From contig OX387199.1 in the NCBI GenBank assembly GCA_947561715.1, positions 12,963,001 to 13,027,000 on the forward strand: a DNA stretch of 64,000 nucleotides. Direction: 5' to 3'. Both the position numbers and the translations under genes were made by a program. This DNA comes from Ascidia mentula. Its lineage: Eukaryota > Chordata > Ascidiacea > Phlebobranchia > Ascidiidae. Below are positions 43,778 through 59,857 of the stretch, one piece after another (the stretch's first letter is position 1; the number at the start of each line of letters is the position of its first letter). The notes beneath the pieces are model-generated. The model was not told the origin of the DNA. It made no database searches and saw only the letters and a program-made list of their open reading frames with translations.

Positions 43778-44023
43778 GCTCGTCTCGGTTTCGCGACCAC
43801 AACATCAGCAATCGGCCCTTTTCAGGGCCACCCACACTTTAATCGTGAGAGAATAGTTTGGTTACTTGGCGTGTGAGTTGTTTTTTGTTCCCGGTTTTGA
43901 GAGGTGGCCCTTCGCGTTTTGTTCTTGCCGGCGGCGGCGGCGGCGGCAAACAAAGCCAGGCGCCGATTGGTTGAAGGGTGAATTTAGCGCGGGCCAATAG
44001 GAAAGCGGCGCGAAAGTATATAA

Positions 44024-44503
<480 letters not shown>

Positions 44504-44892
44504 GCACAGCAGGGGGGCGGGCGCCAACTAAACGAAACGGCTCTTTTCAGAGCCACCTAATTATTGGCTAAAGAGAAATTTGGATAAATCTGAATGAATG
44601 TGGGTGTCTAGTTCTAGTAGTTAGTTCGTTTTTGCGTAGACCTGCGTCACGATATTCAGAGTGCGTGACGAAACAGCGGGTGGTGATTGGTGGAGGGAAA
44701 TTTTGGGTTAAAAAATGTCATGGTGGTGGCCGCCGCCGCCGCCGCAGCCGCAGCGTTGTGTTGCAAGGGATATATTTATTTGGGTATATTTGATGAGTAG
44801 CGAAACGGCAGCAAGGCACAAGTTTTCTCTTATTCATAAAAATTGGGTGGCTCTGAAAAGAGCCGTTAATGGTTGCGCGAGCTCCCTTGCCC

Positions 44893-45279
<387 letters not shown>

Positions 45280-45638
45280 TTATTTGCTTCGGTAGTAAAC
45301 GTAACTGAAGTAAAAAACGAATTCGGTCGAATGCTCGCGCACGCTTCGGTCGTGGTTTTATAGCTACTCGATTTTGTCGAAGCCGATCGGTCGACAACCA
45401 ATCGAAATCGAGGAAGTTAGTGAAACATTTTTGATTGGCTATGTAGTCTGGTTTGTTCAAATTTCAACAATGGCTTATTTGCATGCCCGGCGGCCAATCG
45501 CAACAACGATCCTCCATTCGGCTTATTCCATTGGCTGCACGCTTCGAATGCTCATTTGCATGTGGCAAATATAAATACGGTCCGACACGGGGAGCTTCAC
45601 ACATTCGTGTTGTTTGAAAAAAAAATTTAACCGCGAAA

Positions 45639-45998
45639 ATGGCAGCCAGCAAAGGCACAAAGAAGGCAGTGAAGAAGCAGACGCCCGCCGACAAGCACAA
45701 GAAGCGCAGGCGTAAGCGAAAGGAAAGCTTCAGCATCTACGTGTACAAGGTGCTCAAGCAGGTACATCCCGACACCGGAATCTCGAGCCGCGCCATGAAC
45801 ATCATGAACTCGTTTGTGAGCGACGTGTTTGAGCGCATCGCTGGTGAGGCGTCGCGCTTGGCCCTGTACAACAAGCGTTCAACGGTGAGCAGTCGCGAGA
45901 TCCAAACCGCGGTCCGCCTGCTCTTGCCCGGCGAGTTGGCCAAGCACGCAGTGTCCGAAGGTACCAAGGCCGTCACCAAGTACACCAGCTCCAAGTGA
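45639..45998 (+). CDS. H2B: Histone H2B (unit 9)
   Basis: Same protein as in unit 1. The H2A-H2B promoter carries GAATTCGGTCG instead of GAATTCGATCG, shared only with unit 11. Hairpin at 46033-46048. Confidence 0.98.
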   Translation: MAASKGTKKAVKKQTPADKHKKRRRKRKESFSIYVYKVLKQVHPDTGISSRAMNIMNSFVSDVFERIAGEASRLALYNKRSTVSSREIQTAVRLLLPGELAKHAVSEGTKAVTKYTSSK

Positions 45999-47250
45999 GC
46001 AAGCGATCGATCGCCCGACTCAACAACAGAACGGCTCTTTTCAGAGCCACCCGCTTGTTGCGAGGGAGAATCATTTGGAACCTTTCAATTCAATAATAAT
46101 ATTGCGCAGACCGGCGCCGCCGCCACTTTATCTGCGGGAAACGCAATCGTCGCGCCCCGCTACCACGCGTAGCCATTTACAACTTAACTTATTTTATTCA
46201 ATTTTTTTGAAAAGTTTGTTCTGTCAAGTAAATTCGAGCGACAAGTTTGTTGTTTCACTCAATCCCTCGATTTTGAGTGTAATTTGGTTGAGAGGCGAAA
46301 ACGAACCCAAACCAATTATCTGCGCAGCTGGAGGCCTTGATTGGTAAACTGCTGCCTTGTAACTTTACATGTAACTTTACTGCTTGTTACTGCTTTCCAA
46401 CAATTTCGGTACGTTGCGATAAAAGTTTCATTTACTACTTGTTTTGCAATTGTTTATATTTATCGCCTTAACGGAAAATCGACGCTTTGTCATAAAATCG
46501 AAGTCCACAAATTTTGAAGCCACGGGTGGTCGAGTTGTAAGCTTACAGCACACCTGCATTTTGAGTGAGGGTCATAAAAAATTTTCGTCTTGCATTCTGC
46601 AAACAAGTTCTCTCTTACAACTTTTTCCACATTTCCACAGACTTTCTAAGCTATTAATTTTGGGTCGCGACATGTCCTCGCCACCAGTCCGGCTTTGATT
46701 TTCTGCAGTTTTTTCCTGTACTAAGCGGTCACGCGACGCAGGCCATTTCTCGATTTGCTCATACTCCCCAAGCCTAAGTTCGTTGCAAAGCGGCGATGCA
46801 GGCCACCCGCCGCGCCACGGAACAGTTGTACTTCGTTCCTAAAGCGCGACGGCCGCCACGCCAGTGCAAGCCACGGCGACTGGGCCTTTCGCAGCCCTTG
46901 GCGCCCCACCTCTCCGCCACCCGTGGCGTTAGCGGTGGTCGCGATGACCTGAGTTCGCGTGGGTAATTGGGTGAGGCATCGCACTAGGCCCCTGTACAGC
47001 AATCGTTGCGAATGCGCGCGTGTACCAAACGTACGACGACCGTACTTCTTGATTGCTAGCACAATACCAGCAAGTCTACCGACCGATACAACGACGGTGG
47101 CAAACATCGTTTCGCGTTGGTCCGTAAACGCTCTAAAAAAGGACGGCGTTGTCTCGCGGCTGCCAAAAGCTATTTCTTCACTTTGGAAGCACCTACGCAC
47201 GCACTCACGTCGAGTTACTTACTTACTTACCCAAGAGATCATCAAGAATC

Positions 47251-47859
47251 ATGACGGACTCGAAGAAGCAAAGCAGCAGGAAGCCCGCCGCGCCCGCGGC
47301 ACACCCCACCTACGCGGTGATGATTAAGGCTGCCATCGCGCAGCTGAAGGAACGCAACGGCTCGTCTCGCCAAGCCATCGTCAAATACGTCAAGGCCAAC
47401 TACAAGGTGAGCAACACGCCCGAAAGTCACATCAAGTTGGCTTTGAAGCGAATGGTGACGCAAGACGTGCTTACCCGCACCAAGGGCGTGGGCGCTTCTG
47501 GCTCCTTCAAGCTTGCCAGCAAGGCCTCGGCCGAAGCGCCAAAGAAGAAGACCAAGGCAAAGAAGCCAAAGCAAGCGGTTGCCAAGAAGCCGGCCGCAGC
47601 AGCGACGAAGAAGGAGACCGGCACCAAGAAGTCGGCTGGCAAAAAGGCCGCGGCCAAGAAGCCTGCTTCCAGCAGCAAGAAGACTGCCGCCAAAAAGACC
47701 GCGTCGCCGAAAAAGTCAGCCGCAAAGAAACCTGCGAGCAAAAAGGCAGCGGCTGGAAAGAAATCGCCTGCCAAAAAGAGCGCAGTGAAGGCCAAAAAGC
47801 CGGCCGCCAAAAAACCGGCAAAGAAGCCCAGTGCCAAGAAGCCGGCAGCGAAAAAGTGA
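47251..47859 (+). CDS. H1: Linker histone H1 (unit 9)
   Basis: Same 202-residue protein as in unit 1. Hairpin at 47897-47912. Confidence 0.95.
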   Translation: MTDSKKQSSRKPAAPAAHPTYAVMIKAAIAQLKERNGSSRQAIVKYVKANYKVSNTPESHIKLALKRMVTQDVLTRTKGVGASGSFKLASKASAEAPKKKTKAKKPKQAVAKKPAAAATKKETGTKKSAGKKAAAKKPASSSKKTAAKKTASPKKSAAKKPASKKAAAGKKSPAKKSAVKAKKPAAKKPAKKPSAKKPAAKK

Positions 47860-48091
47860 GCACCGAAGTCGGCGGGGGGTCCGCATCATAACAAACGGCT
47901 CTTTTCAGGGCCACTCAACTTTGTGCAAAAGAGAGAAGCGAGCCACCAGCTCAAAACGAAGGCCGGGTTGCCCGGCCAGACGGAGGGAGGGCCGACCGAC
48001 TGACTGACTACCTTTAAGTATGCTCTTTGGCGCCCCAAACGGACGAATTTTTCTGTTTTGTTTCGCGGAGGTACGAAAACTGGCTACTTAG

Positions 48092-48475
<384 letters not shown>

Positions 48476-48721
48476 GCTCGTCTCGGTTTCGCGACCACAA
48501 CATCAGCAATCGGCCCTTTTCAGGGCCACCCACACTTTAATCGTGAGAGAATAGTTTGGTTACTTGGCGTGTGAGTTGTTTTTTGTTCCCGGTTTTGAGA
48601 GGTGGCCCTTCGCGTTTTGTTCTTGCCGGCGGCGGCGGCGGCGGCAAACAAAGCCAGGCGCCGATTGGTTGAAGGGTGAATTTAGCGCGGGCCAATAGGA
48701 AAGCGGCGCGAAAGTATATAA

Positions 48722-49201
<480 letters not shown>

Positions 49202-49584
49202 GCACAGCAGGGGGGCGGGCGCCAACTAAACGAAACGGCTCTTTTCAGAGCCACCTAATTATTGGCTAAAGAGAAATTTGGATAAATCTGAATGAATGTG
49301 GGTGTCTAGTTCTAGTAGTTAGTTCGTTTTTGCGTAGACCTGCGTCACGATATTCAGAGTGCGTGACGAAACAGCGGGTGGTGATTGGTGGAGGGAAATT
49401 TTGGGTTAAAAAATGTCATGGTGGCCGCCGCCGCCGCAGCCGCAGCGTTGTGTTGCAAGGGATATATTTATTTGGGTATATTTGATGAGTAGCGAAACGG
49501 CAGCAAGGCACAAGTTTTCTCTTATTCCTAAAAATTGGGTGGCTCTGAAAAGAGCCGTTAATGGTTGCGCGAGCTCCCTTGCCC

Positions 49585-49971
<387 letters not shown>

Positions 49972-50330
49972 TTATTTGCTTCGGTAGTAAACGTAACTGA
50001 AGTAAAAAACGAATTCGATCGAATGCTCGCGCACGCTTCGGTCGTGGTTTTATAGCTACTCGATTTTGTCGAAGCCGATCGGTCGACAACCAATCGAAAT
50101 CGAGGAAGTTAGTGAAACATTTTTGATTGGCTATGTAGTCTGGTTTGTTCAAATTTCAACAATGGCTTATTTGCATGCCCGGCGGCCAATCGCAACAACG
50201 ATCCTCCATTCGGCTTATTCCATTGGCTGCACGCTTCGAATGCTCATTTGCATGTGGCAAATATAAATACGGTCCGACACGGGGAGCTTCACACATTCGT
50301 GTTGTTTGAAAAAAAAATTTAACCGCGAAA

Positions 50331-50690
50331 ATGGCAGCCAGCAAAGGCACAAAGAAGGCAGTGAAGAAGCAGACGCCCGCCGACAAGCACAAGAAGCGCA
50401 GGCGTAAGCGAAAGGAAAGCTTCAGCATCTACGTGTACAAGGTGCTCAAGCAGGTACATCCCGACACCGGAATCTCGAGCCGCGCCATGAACATCATGAA
50501 CTCGTTTGTGAGCGACGTGTTTGAGCGCATCGCTGGTGAGGCGTCGCGCTTGGCCCTGTACAACAAGCGTTCAACGGTGAGCAGTCGCGAGATCCAAACC
50601 GCGGTCCGCCTGCTCTTGCCCGGCGAGTTGGCCAAGCACGCAGTGTCCGAAGGTACCAAGGCCGTCACCAAGTACACCAGCTCCAAGTGA
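50331..50690 (+). CDS. H2B: Histone H2B (unit 10)
   Basis: Same protein as in unit 1. Hairpin at 50725-50740. Confidence 0.98.
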   Translation: MAASKGTKKAVKKQTPADKHKKRRRKRKESFSIYVYKVLKQVHPDTGISSRAMNIMNSFVSDVFERIAGEASRLALYNKRSTVSSREIQTAVRLLLPGELAKHAVSEGTKAVTKYTSSK

Positions 50691-51942
50691 GCAAGCGATC
50701 GATCGCCCGACTCAACAACAGAACGGCTCTTTTCAGAGCCACCCGCTTGTTGCGAGGGAGAATCATTTGGAACCTTTCAATTCAATGATAATATTGCGCA
50801 GACCGGCGCCGCCGCCACTTTATCTGCGGGAAACGCAATCGTCGCGCCCCGCTACCACGCGTAGCCATTTACAACTTAACTTATTTTATTCAATTTTTTT
50901 GAAAAGTTTGTTCTGTCAAGTAAATTCGAGCGACAAGTTTGTTGTTTCACTCAATCCCTCGATTTTGAGTGTAATTTGGTTGAGAGGCGAAAACGAACCC
51001 AAACCAATTATCTGCGCAGCTGGAGGCCTTGATTGGTAAACTGCTGCCTTGTAACTTTACATGTAACTTTACTGCTTGTTACTGCTTTCCAACAATTTCG
51101 GTACGTTGCGATAAAAGTTTCATTTACTACTTGTTTTGCAATTGTTTATATTTATCGCCTTAACGGAAAATCGACGCTTTGTCATAAAATCGAAGTCCAC
51201 AAATTTTGAAGCCACGGGTGGTCGAGTTGTAAGCTTACAGCACACCTGCATTTTGAGTGAGGGTCATAAAAAATTTTCGTCTTGCATTCTGCAAACAAGT
51301 TCTCTCTTACAACTTTTTCCACATTTCCACAGACTTTCTAAGCTATTAATTTTGGGTCGCGACATGTCCTCGCCACCAGTCCGGCTTTGATTTTCTGCAG
51401 TTTTTTCCTGTACTAAGCGGTCACGCGACGCAGGCCATTTCTCGATTTGCTCATACTCCCCAAGCCTAAGTTCGTTGCAAAGCGGCGATGCAGGCCACCC
51501 GCCGCGCCACGGAACAGTTGTACTTCGTTCCTAAAGCGCGACGGCCGCCACGCCAGTGCAAGCCACGGCGACTGGGCCTTTCGCAGCCCTTGGCGCCCCA
51601 CCTCTCCGCCACCCGTGGCGTTAGCGGTGGTCGCGATGACCTGAGTTCGCGTGGGTAATTGGGTGAGGCATCGCACTAGGCCCCTGTACAGCAATCGTTG
51701 CGAATGCGCGCGTGTACCAAACGTACGACGACCGTACTTCTTGATTGCTAGCACAATACCAGCAAGTCTACCGACCGATACAACGACGGTGGCAAACATC
51801 GTTTCGCGTTGGTCCGTAAACGCTCTAAAAAAGGACGGCGTTGTCTCGCGGCTGCCAAAAGCTATTTCTTCACTTTGGAAGCACCTACGCACGCACTCAC
51901 GTCGAGTTACTTACTTACTTACCCAAGAGATCATCAAGAATC

Positions 51943-52551
51943 ATGACGGACTCGAAGAAGCAAAGCAGCAGGAAGCCCGCCGCGCCCGCGGCACACCCCA
52001 CCTACGCGGTGATGATTAAGGCTGCCATCGCGCAGCTGAAGGAACGCAACGGCTCGTCTCGCCAAGCCATCGTCAAATACGTCAAGGCCAACTACAAGGT
52101 GAGCAACACGCCCGAAAGTCACATCAAGTTGGCTTTGAAGCGAATGGTGACGCAAGACGTGCTTACCCGCACCAAGGGCGTGGGCGCTTCTGGCTCCTTC
52201 AAGCTTGCCAGCAAGGCCTCGGCCGAAGCGCCAAAGAAGAAGACCAAGGCAAAGAAGCCAAAGCAAGCGGTTGCCAAGAAGCCGGCCGCAGCAGCGACGA
52301 AGAAGGAGACCGGCACCAAGAAGTCGGCTGGCAAAAAGGCCGCGGCCAAGAAGCCTGCTTCCAGCAGCAAGAAGACTGCCGCCAAAAAGACCGCGTCGCC
52401 GAAAAAGTCAGCCGCAAAGAAACCTGCGAGCAAAAAGGCAGCGGCTGGAAAGAAATCGCCTGCCAAAAAGAGCGCAGTGAAGGCCAAAAAGCCGGCCGCC
52501 AAAAAACCGGCAAAGAAGCCCAGTGCCAAGAAGCCGGCAGCGAAAAAGTGA
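51943..52551 (+). CDS. H1: Linker histone H1 (unit 10)
   Basis: Same 202-residue protein as in unit 1. Hairpin at 52589-52604. Confidence 0.95.
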   Translation: MTDSKKQSSRKPAAPAAHPTYAVMIKAAIAQLKERNGSSRQAIVKYVKANYKVSNTPESHIKLALKRMVTQDVLTRTKGVGASGSFKLASKASAEAPKKKTKAKKPKQAVAKKPAAAATKKETGTKKSAGKKAAAKKPASSSKKTAAKKTASPKKSAAKKPASKKAAAGKKSPAKKSAVKAKKPAAKKPAKKPSAKKPAAKK

Positions 52552-52783
52552 GCACCGAAGTCGGCGGGGGGTCCGCATCATAACAAACGGCTCTTTTCAG
52601 GGCCACTCAACTTTGTGCAAAAGAGAGAAGCGAGCCACCAGCTCAAAACGAAGGCCGGGTTGCCCGGCCAGACGGAGGGAGGGCCGACCGACTGACTGAC
52701 TACCTTTAAGTATGCTCTTTGGCGCCCCAAACGGACGAATTTTTCTGTTTTGTTTCGCGGAGGTACGAAAACTGGCTACTTAG

Positions 52784-53167
<384 letters not shown>

Positions 53168-53219
53168 GCTCGTCTCGGTTTCGCGACCACAACATCAGCA
53201 ATCGGCCCTTTTCAGGGCC

Positions 53220-53474
53220 ACCCACACTTTAATCGTGAGAGAATAGTTTGGTTACTTGGCGTGTGAGTTGTTTTTTGTTCCCGGTTTTGAGAGGTGGCCC
53301 TTCGCGTTTTGTTCTTGCCGGCGGCGGCGGCGGCGGCAAACAAAGCCAGGCGCCGATTGGTTGAAGGGTGAATTTAGCGCGGGCCAATAGGAAAGCGGCG
53401 CGAAAGTATATAAACGCCGTCCGAACGGCCGGTGGGCATCATTCGTTTACTGAAGAAGTACCGACGAGACCGTT
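53220..53474 (+). promoter_or_regulatory. H3 promoter of unit 10, now driving a retrotransposon
   Basis: Intact H3 promoter with TATATAAA at 53407-53414; the element begins about 67 bp from the start of the TATA box, after GAGACCGTT. Confidence 0.75.
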
Positions 53475-53566
53475 TCTCGGAAGAAAGAAAAGAGAAGATT
53501 TGTCAGGAAACGAATAAACAGCGTGTGAAGATATTTCTTGAAGATTTCTTCAGTGAAGGGCGGCAC

Positions 53567-53617
53567 CTGAAGAAACTTCAGAAGACCCCTTGTTGATTGG
53601 CGGCCCTTGTTAGGGCT
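53567..53617 (+). promoter_or_regulatory. Structured 5' UTR of copy 2 with histone-hairpin-like stem
   Basis: CTGAAG-AAA-CTTCAG at 53567-53581 and GGCCCT-TGTT-AGGGCT at 53602-53617. Both are kept although the sequence just upstream differs from copy 1 by an indel of about 5 bp. Confidence 0.5.
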
Positions 53618-53631
53618 AAGAGAACATTGCC

Positions 53632-54873
53632 ATGACCGAGGCCAATACTCAACCCCGCAGCTATGCGGCAGTAGCATCGACGTCGTCGGCACCACCTGCG
53701 GCAGTACAACAAACGGTAGGCGGTGCCGGCGGCGGTCCCCCTTATACCATCGACCGGACGGGTGAGGTTGAAACCAGATTCAACCCTGGACTAAAGAGAA
53801 GCGAAATCTACGAGCTGTTGGACTCCATGAAGTATCCCATGGACTGGCTGAAAGGATTCATCCAGTACCCGCAAGGAAAGGTAACCTTCTACACCAATAA
53901 CTCTGCTTGTGCAAAGGAATTTGCTGCCTCCCTCAACAATACTGGGAAAGCGGTGTATGCAGACGCATACACCGAAGATATCGAGAGGGTTGTTGTCTCC
54001 TATGTGCCACCATGGATGACGCAACGCAGAATCATCACCTTCCTCAAGAACTTCGCACCGGTAACCAAAAACTGGCAGATGCTTGACAATCGAAGAAAAG
54101 AACAAGGGAAAAGAGCATTTCTATTGAAGGCCTCTGTATTGAAACAGCACCCAATTCCACGAGAGGTATGGCTAGACTCGAAAAAGCTTAACTTCTATTA
54201 TGCATCCCAGGCTGCCCACTGCAATTATTGCCACGAGGCAGGACACGAGAAGGAAATATGTCCACAACTCCTGAAGAAAAAAGAGCGGCAGCAACAAAAC
54301 CACCAACAGCAGCAGCAACAACCTATGCTTGAAGACACACAGCATCCCGAAGAGACACAAGAGGAGCAGGAGGAGGAGCAGCAACAGCAACAACCCCACC
54401 ACGAAGAAAAAGAAGAGGAAGAAGGTACGGTTTCCGATATCGACGCCGACACCGACACCACCACCACCACCACCACCAACACCACCAACACAACGTCAAC
54501 AGAAGGAGTTCCATCTGACTCCTTGTCAACAGCGAATAGCACCGGGGTGGCTCTACCAGAACCACACACCAGCACACCGCAACCACGCAAACGCAACAGA
54601 AGGTCCAGGAACTCCTATACAAGGTGCTGCCGCACACGAATCCCAAGCGAGGTCAGTGACTTTACGTGCCAATGTGAAAAATTATACTTAAAGTGCGAAT
54701 GTGGTATTTGGAGCCCTGCTTTGGATTATGGGACCAAAGTAAGATGCCCCGGTTGTGCTGTATTATGCGTGCAATGCACTTGTAAACAATTTTACCGAGT
54801 AAAAGAAAAAGGGAAAATAACGTGTAACTGTGGGGTCCGCATACCGACTGATTTCAACCAAACAACAATATAA
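53632..54873 (+). CDS. Retrotransposon ORF1 protein, copy 2
   Basis: 413 residues. The first roughly 208 residues, through most of the CCHC knuckle, are the same as in copy 1. The linker is then completely rearranged (Gln/Glu-rich with a long threonine run, 11 residues shorter overall). The cysteine-rich C-terminal domain is recognisably homologous but has many substitutions, with all cysteines kept (for example FTCQCEKLYLKCECGIWSP against FSCVCEKRHIKCECGFWSP). Confidence 0.9.
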   Translation: MTEANTQPRSYAAVASTSSAPPAAVQQTVGGAGGGPPYTIDRTGEVETRFNPGLKRSEIYELLDSMKYPMDWLKGFIQYPQGKVTFYTNNSACAKEFAASLNNTGKAVYADAYTEDIERVVVSYVPPWMTQRRIITFLKNFAPVTKNWQMLDNRRKEQGKRAFLLKASVLKQHPIPREVWLDSKKLNFYYASQAAHCNYCHEAGHEKEICPQLLKKKERQQQNHQQQQQQPMLEDTQHPEETQEEQEEEQQQQQPHHEEKEEEEGTVSDIDADTDTTTTTTTNTTNTTSTEGVPSDSLSTANSTGVALPEPHTSTPQPRKRNRRSRNSYTRCCRTRIPSEVSDFTCQCEKLYLKCECGIWSPALDYGTKVRCPGCAVLCVQCTCKQFYRVKEKGKITCNCGVRIPTDFNQTTI

Positions 54874-54987
54874 ATTCATAATAATTAATCATTGTAATGG
54901 AATCTTCAATAATAATGGACCTGTTAGTGTATTTTTTCGTAGTTTGTATATTTGTTTTTGTATTTTTTGTTGAAATAATCAAAAGTA

Positions 54988-57900
54988 ATGACGTCACACA
55001 TAAAAATTTGTACTTTGAATGTAAATGGCATGGGCCTGGCCACCAAAAGGCAGGCCTTGTTCCGCCATCTTTCCTCTTTAGCTTTTGACATCTATCTCCT
55101 CCAGGAGACTCACTCTTCACCCCAAACCGAATCCCTCTGGAAGTCCGAATGGACTTCCGGCCCTGCCCTCTTAAACTCGGCACCCTACGAAGGCTACGCC
55201 AAAGGGGGTGTCGCAGTTCTTCTCAATTCTCCGAACCTCCAAATTCTAAAATCTGTTTCTGACTCTGCCGGCCGTATTATCGCGGTCGACATCTCAACCC
55301 GCACCCACACCCTCCATATTGTCAACATCTACGCCCCCTCTGGAAACCCGGTTAGTAATAATTTATTTTTTAATTCACTGTATTCCTATGTTACATCACC
55401 GCACCCTATAATTTTGGCTGGAGATTTTAATTGTGTTGAAAACCCTTCCTTAGATAAATTTCCCCCTATCAAAACCTCTCCCCCCAGCACAAATCTAGCA
55501 CAATTAACTAACCTTTTTAAGTTACAAGACTCTTTTCGTCTACTCCACCCCGATTTAGTTCAATTTTCCCGTCGTTCCTTTAATTTTCAATCCCGTTTGG
55601 ATCGCATTTATGTTACTCCTCATTTAACGCCTAAAAAACATTCTTTTATTACCTGCCCCTATTCAGATCATGATTTTGTTATTCTTACTCTTAATTTGGT
55701 CTCTGCTCCACCAAGGGGCAGAGGCCCATGGAAAAATAATGTCAAAACCTTTTACGACCCCTTTTTTGTTTATGATTTAAATCGTCATTATGTTATTTGG
55801 TCTTCACTAGCTCCTATGTTTAACAACCCCCTTGATTTTTGGTTATCCCTTAAAGTTAAAATTAAATCCCTTATAATTTCCCATTCGAAACGTTTAGTTA
55901 AAGAATCACGTGATTATGTTTCTTCCCTCCAACAATCCCTTGATACCATCAGAACTACTCTTAATTTTTCTCCGTTGAAAGAACATTTTAATTCCTTTTA
56001 TTCCGTTAAAAAATCCTTACTTAATTTTCATTTGGAATCTTCCCGTTCTAATTTACTCAAATCCTTATCTTCAGACCCTAATTTTAAACCCATCATTGAC
56101 AAAGCCCTTTATGCAAAACTTCTTCCTTTAAAATTTAATCCCCCTATTTTTGAGTTACAAGATTCTTTTGGCCTTCCTTTAACTACCCCCAAAGAAATGC
56201 TTTCACATACTTTTGATTTTTTTAAGTTATTATATTCTAATCAAAATCTTGAGTTACCAACCCCCACGAACATTTTTCTTAAACAACCTCCTAAGTTTAT
56301 CCCTGATTCTTATTTAGAAAATTTATCTTCTCCCTTTTCAGTTTCAGAAATTAAAAAATCGGTTTTTCTTTTTCCCTATGGCAAAACCCCCGGCCCCGAC
56401 GGTCTCAGTTCAGAGTTTTACAAACTGTTCTGGGACCTGATCGGGGCCGACCTCACATCAGCCCTTAATTTTTCTTTTCTTAATGCTTATACCCCTCCTA
56501 ATTTCACATCCGGACATATTACTCTTATTTTTAAAAAATCTGACCCTTCTTTGTTATCAAATTATCGCCCAATATCCCTTCTTAATTTAGATTATAAAAT
56601 TTTGACGAAAACACTTAATTTACGTATTACCCCTTTTATTTCACATTTAATTTCCCCTAATCAGTTTGCCCAACCTGGTTTTACATCTTCTCACGCCACT
56701 ACCCTTCTTCGCGATCTTCATTATTCAGCCAAAAATCGTAATTCAGACTCCTTTTTTATCTCTCTTGACTTCCGAAAAGCTTTCGATTCTATTTCTTTTG
56801 ACTGGCTTCTTTTACAATTAAAACTAAAACGCTTTCCCCCACTTTTTACTGATTTTTTATCTTCACTCAATTCTTCATCCTCATCACAAGCCCTCCTCAA
56901 CGGGTTTGTCACAACGGGTTTCCCGATCAGGAGAGGTGTCAGGCAAGGTGACCCCCTTAGCCTGACCCTCTTCCTGATTGCTGTCGACCCGCTTCTTGCT
57001 GCCCTTCAAAACCACCCCTCAATTAGGTCTATCCCCGCACCATGCCGTTACGTACCCAAAGCGGTCGCCTACGCGGACGATGTCACCCTAGCGGTGACCG
57101 GCCGCGACTCCCTCTTACTTGCCCTCGACCTCGTCACACAATTTTCTAGTATATCTGGCTTAACCGTAAATCCCACCAAAACCCAGGCGATCGCCACTAT
57201 CAATCCCCCTCATAACTTTACCCAATATCAAATAACTTGGAACAGTAAGGCCATAAGCCCATTAAATATACCAATCGGACACCCCAGCTCAATCACCGCG
57301 GCATGGCGCAAAGCCATCTTCTCTTTACAAACCCGTGTCTCCTCTATAAGCGACCCCTTTCTGACCTACGATTCGAAAAGCATTCTCACTAAAACACTAC
57401 TCCTTCCCCAGATCTCTTATCTAGCCAAAACATACCCTCTCCCTGAAGGACAGCGGGAAGCGGTAGACAGCATTGTGGCAGGCTTCGTTGGGGGTCACCA
57501 CAATCCTACCCTTCCCATCCAAACCCTGGCGGCGTCGCGTGACCTTGGCGGGTATGGCGTCGCCAACATACCACTTTACTCAAAACTATTCTTCCTCTTT
57601 CCTGTAAAAAATTATTATAAACATAGAATTTTAGATACCCCCACAACTCCTGCTCTTTCTTTTGTTGAGTTCAATATTGGTTTACCCCTCTCTAAGTTTT
57701 TTAATTTACGTACCCGCAATAATTTACCCCATGCCACAACACCTTCTCCTTTCTATAAATATCTTTTAGACCTTACCTTTAAGTTTGCCCCCACTGAATC
57801 TGAGTTACTTTCTCCTAAGTTAAAACCTCTTTATTTACGTTTGACAAATCCCGAATCAACCCCTTTTCAGTTGACAGATTGGTCCTTGGTTCATCATCCT

Positions 57901-58407
57901 TCTTTACCCAATTATTTGAAGACATTTAATTTTCGTATTACTTATAATTTGCTACCCCTTAAGTCGACATATACCCCCTTTCTTTTAGACAATGATTGCT
58001 TTTGTACTTTTTGTTCTAACAAATACGAAACTAACAAACATTTATTTTTTGAATGCACCCAAATTCAACCACTTCGTTCTTTAGTTATTTCAGTTCTTAG
58101 AGCACTGATGCCACAAAACCCCTATTATTTCGATAATCCTACTTATTTACATTTTCCCCAACTCCTTAACGATAATACACCCGAGCACCGAGCACTCATC
58201 ATTATTTTAAACACCACCCTTACCCACACAATATGGAAAACCCGAAATAAAGTTAAAAAGAATCCCAATTTTGCTAAAAACATCCCTAAAAGATTGACCC
58301 AATCCTTCCGACAATCGCTAAACCTTAAATATCAGTTACTGCGGACAAGGCCAGACCCCCTCCTCGAGGTGGTACTTGCCAAAGCCAGAGATTTTTTACA
58401 TAAATAA
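54988..58407 (+). CDS. Retrotransposon ORF2: AP endonuclease and reverse transcriptase, copy 2
   Basis: 1139 residues, differing from copy 1 at only about eight positions (for example V5I, D68E, A-to-V before TTGFPIRRG, N-to-Y before VPKAVAYADD). All endonuclease and reverse transcriptase catalytic residues listed for copy 1 are kept. Most nucleotide differences are silent, so ORF2 appears to have been under coding constraint since the copies separated. Confidence 0.95.
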   Translation: MTSHIKICTLNVNGMGLATKRQALFRHLSSLAFDIYLLQETHSSPQTESLWKSEWTSGPALLNSAPYEGYAKGGVAVLLNSPNLQILKSVSDSAGRIIAVDISTRTHTLHIVNIYAPSGNPVSNNLFFNSLYSYVTSPHPIILAGDFNCVENPSLDKFPPIKTSPPSTNLAQLTNLFKLQDSFRLLHPDLVQFSRRSFNFQSRLDRIYVTPHLTPKKHSFITCPYSDHDFVILTLNLVSAPPRGRGPWKNNVKTFYDPFFVYDLNRHYVIWSSLAPMFNNPLDFWLSLKVKIKSLIISHSKRLVKESRDYVSSLQQSLDTIRTTLNFSPLKEHFNSFYSVKKSLLNFHLESSRSNLLKSLSSDPNFKPIIDKALYAKLLPLKFNPPIFELQDSFGLPLTTPKEMLSHTFDFFKLLYSNQNLELPTPTNIFLKQPPKFIPDSYLENLSSPFSVSEIKKSVFLFPYGKTPGPDGLSSEFYKLFWDLIGADLTSALNFSFLNAYTPPNFTSGHITLIFKKSDPSLLSNYRPISLLNLDYKILTKTLNLRITPFISHLISPNQFAQPGFTSSHATTLLRDLHYSAKNRNSDSFFISLDFRKAFDSISFDWLLLQLKLKRFPPLFTDFLSSLNSSSSSQALLNGFVTTGFPIRRGVRQGDPLSLTLFLIAVDPLLAALQNHPSIRSIPAPCRYVPKAVAYADDVTLAVTGRDSLLLALDLVTQFSSISGLTVNPTKTQAIATINPPHNFTQYQITWNSKAISPLNIPIGHPSSITAAWRKAIFSLQTRVSSISDPFLTYDSKSILTKTLLLPQISYLAKTYPLPEGQREAVDSIVAGFVGGHHNPTLPIQTLAASRDLGGYGVANIPLYSKLFFLFPVKNYYKHRILDTPTTPALSFVEFNIGLPLSKFFNLRTRNNLPHATTPSPFYKYLLDLTFKFAPTESELLSPKLKPLYLRLTNPESTPFQLTDWSLVHHPSLPNYLKTFNFRITYNLLPLKSTYTPFLLDNDCFCTFCSNKYETNKHLFFECTQIQPLRSLVISVLRALMPQNPYYFDNPTYLHFPQLLNDNTPEHRALIIILNTTLTHTIWKTRNKVKKNPNFAKNIPKRLTQSFRQSLNLKYQLLRTRPDPLLEVVLAKARDFLHK

Positions 58408-58625
58408 CAGGACCCCACAGAGTGTACCCCTTTTTTAGCGCTTTCTTCCTCTCCCAGTTGACAGTGTAACTCTCCTCTTTACTTGCGTTCTCTTCTATAA
58501 AAATAACAATAATAGTGTAATTCTCCTCTTTTATGCCGCGCTCTCTTCCTGTACATAGTTGTAAATACTGTATCTATCCTTTGTTTGCGCTAGTTTCTGT
58601 TGTTATCGTTTTTTCGTTATTCGCT

Positions 58626-59081
<456 letters not shown>

Positions 59082-59470
59082 GCACAGCAGGGGGGCGGGC
59101 GCCAACTAAACGAAACGGCTCTTTTCAGAGCCACCTAATTATTGGCTAAAGAGAAATTTGGATAAATCTGAATGAATGTGGGTGTCTAGTTCTAGTAGTT
59201 AGTTCGTTTTTGCGTAGACCTGCGTCACGATATTCAGAGTGCGTGACGAAACAGCGGGTGGTGATTGGTGGAGGGAAATTTTGGGTTAAAAAATGTCATG
59301 GTGGTGGCCGCCGCCGCCGCCGCAGCCGCAGCGTTGTGTTGCAAGGGATATATTTATTTGGGTATATTTGATGAGTAGCGAAACGGCAGCAAGGCACAAG
59401 TTTTCTCTTATTCATAAAAATTGGGTGGCTCTGAAAAGAGCCGTTAATGGTTGCGCGAGCTCCCTTGCCC

Positions 59471-59857
<387 letters not shown>
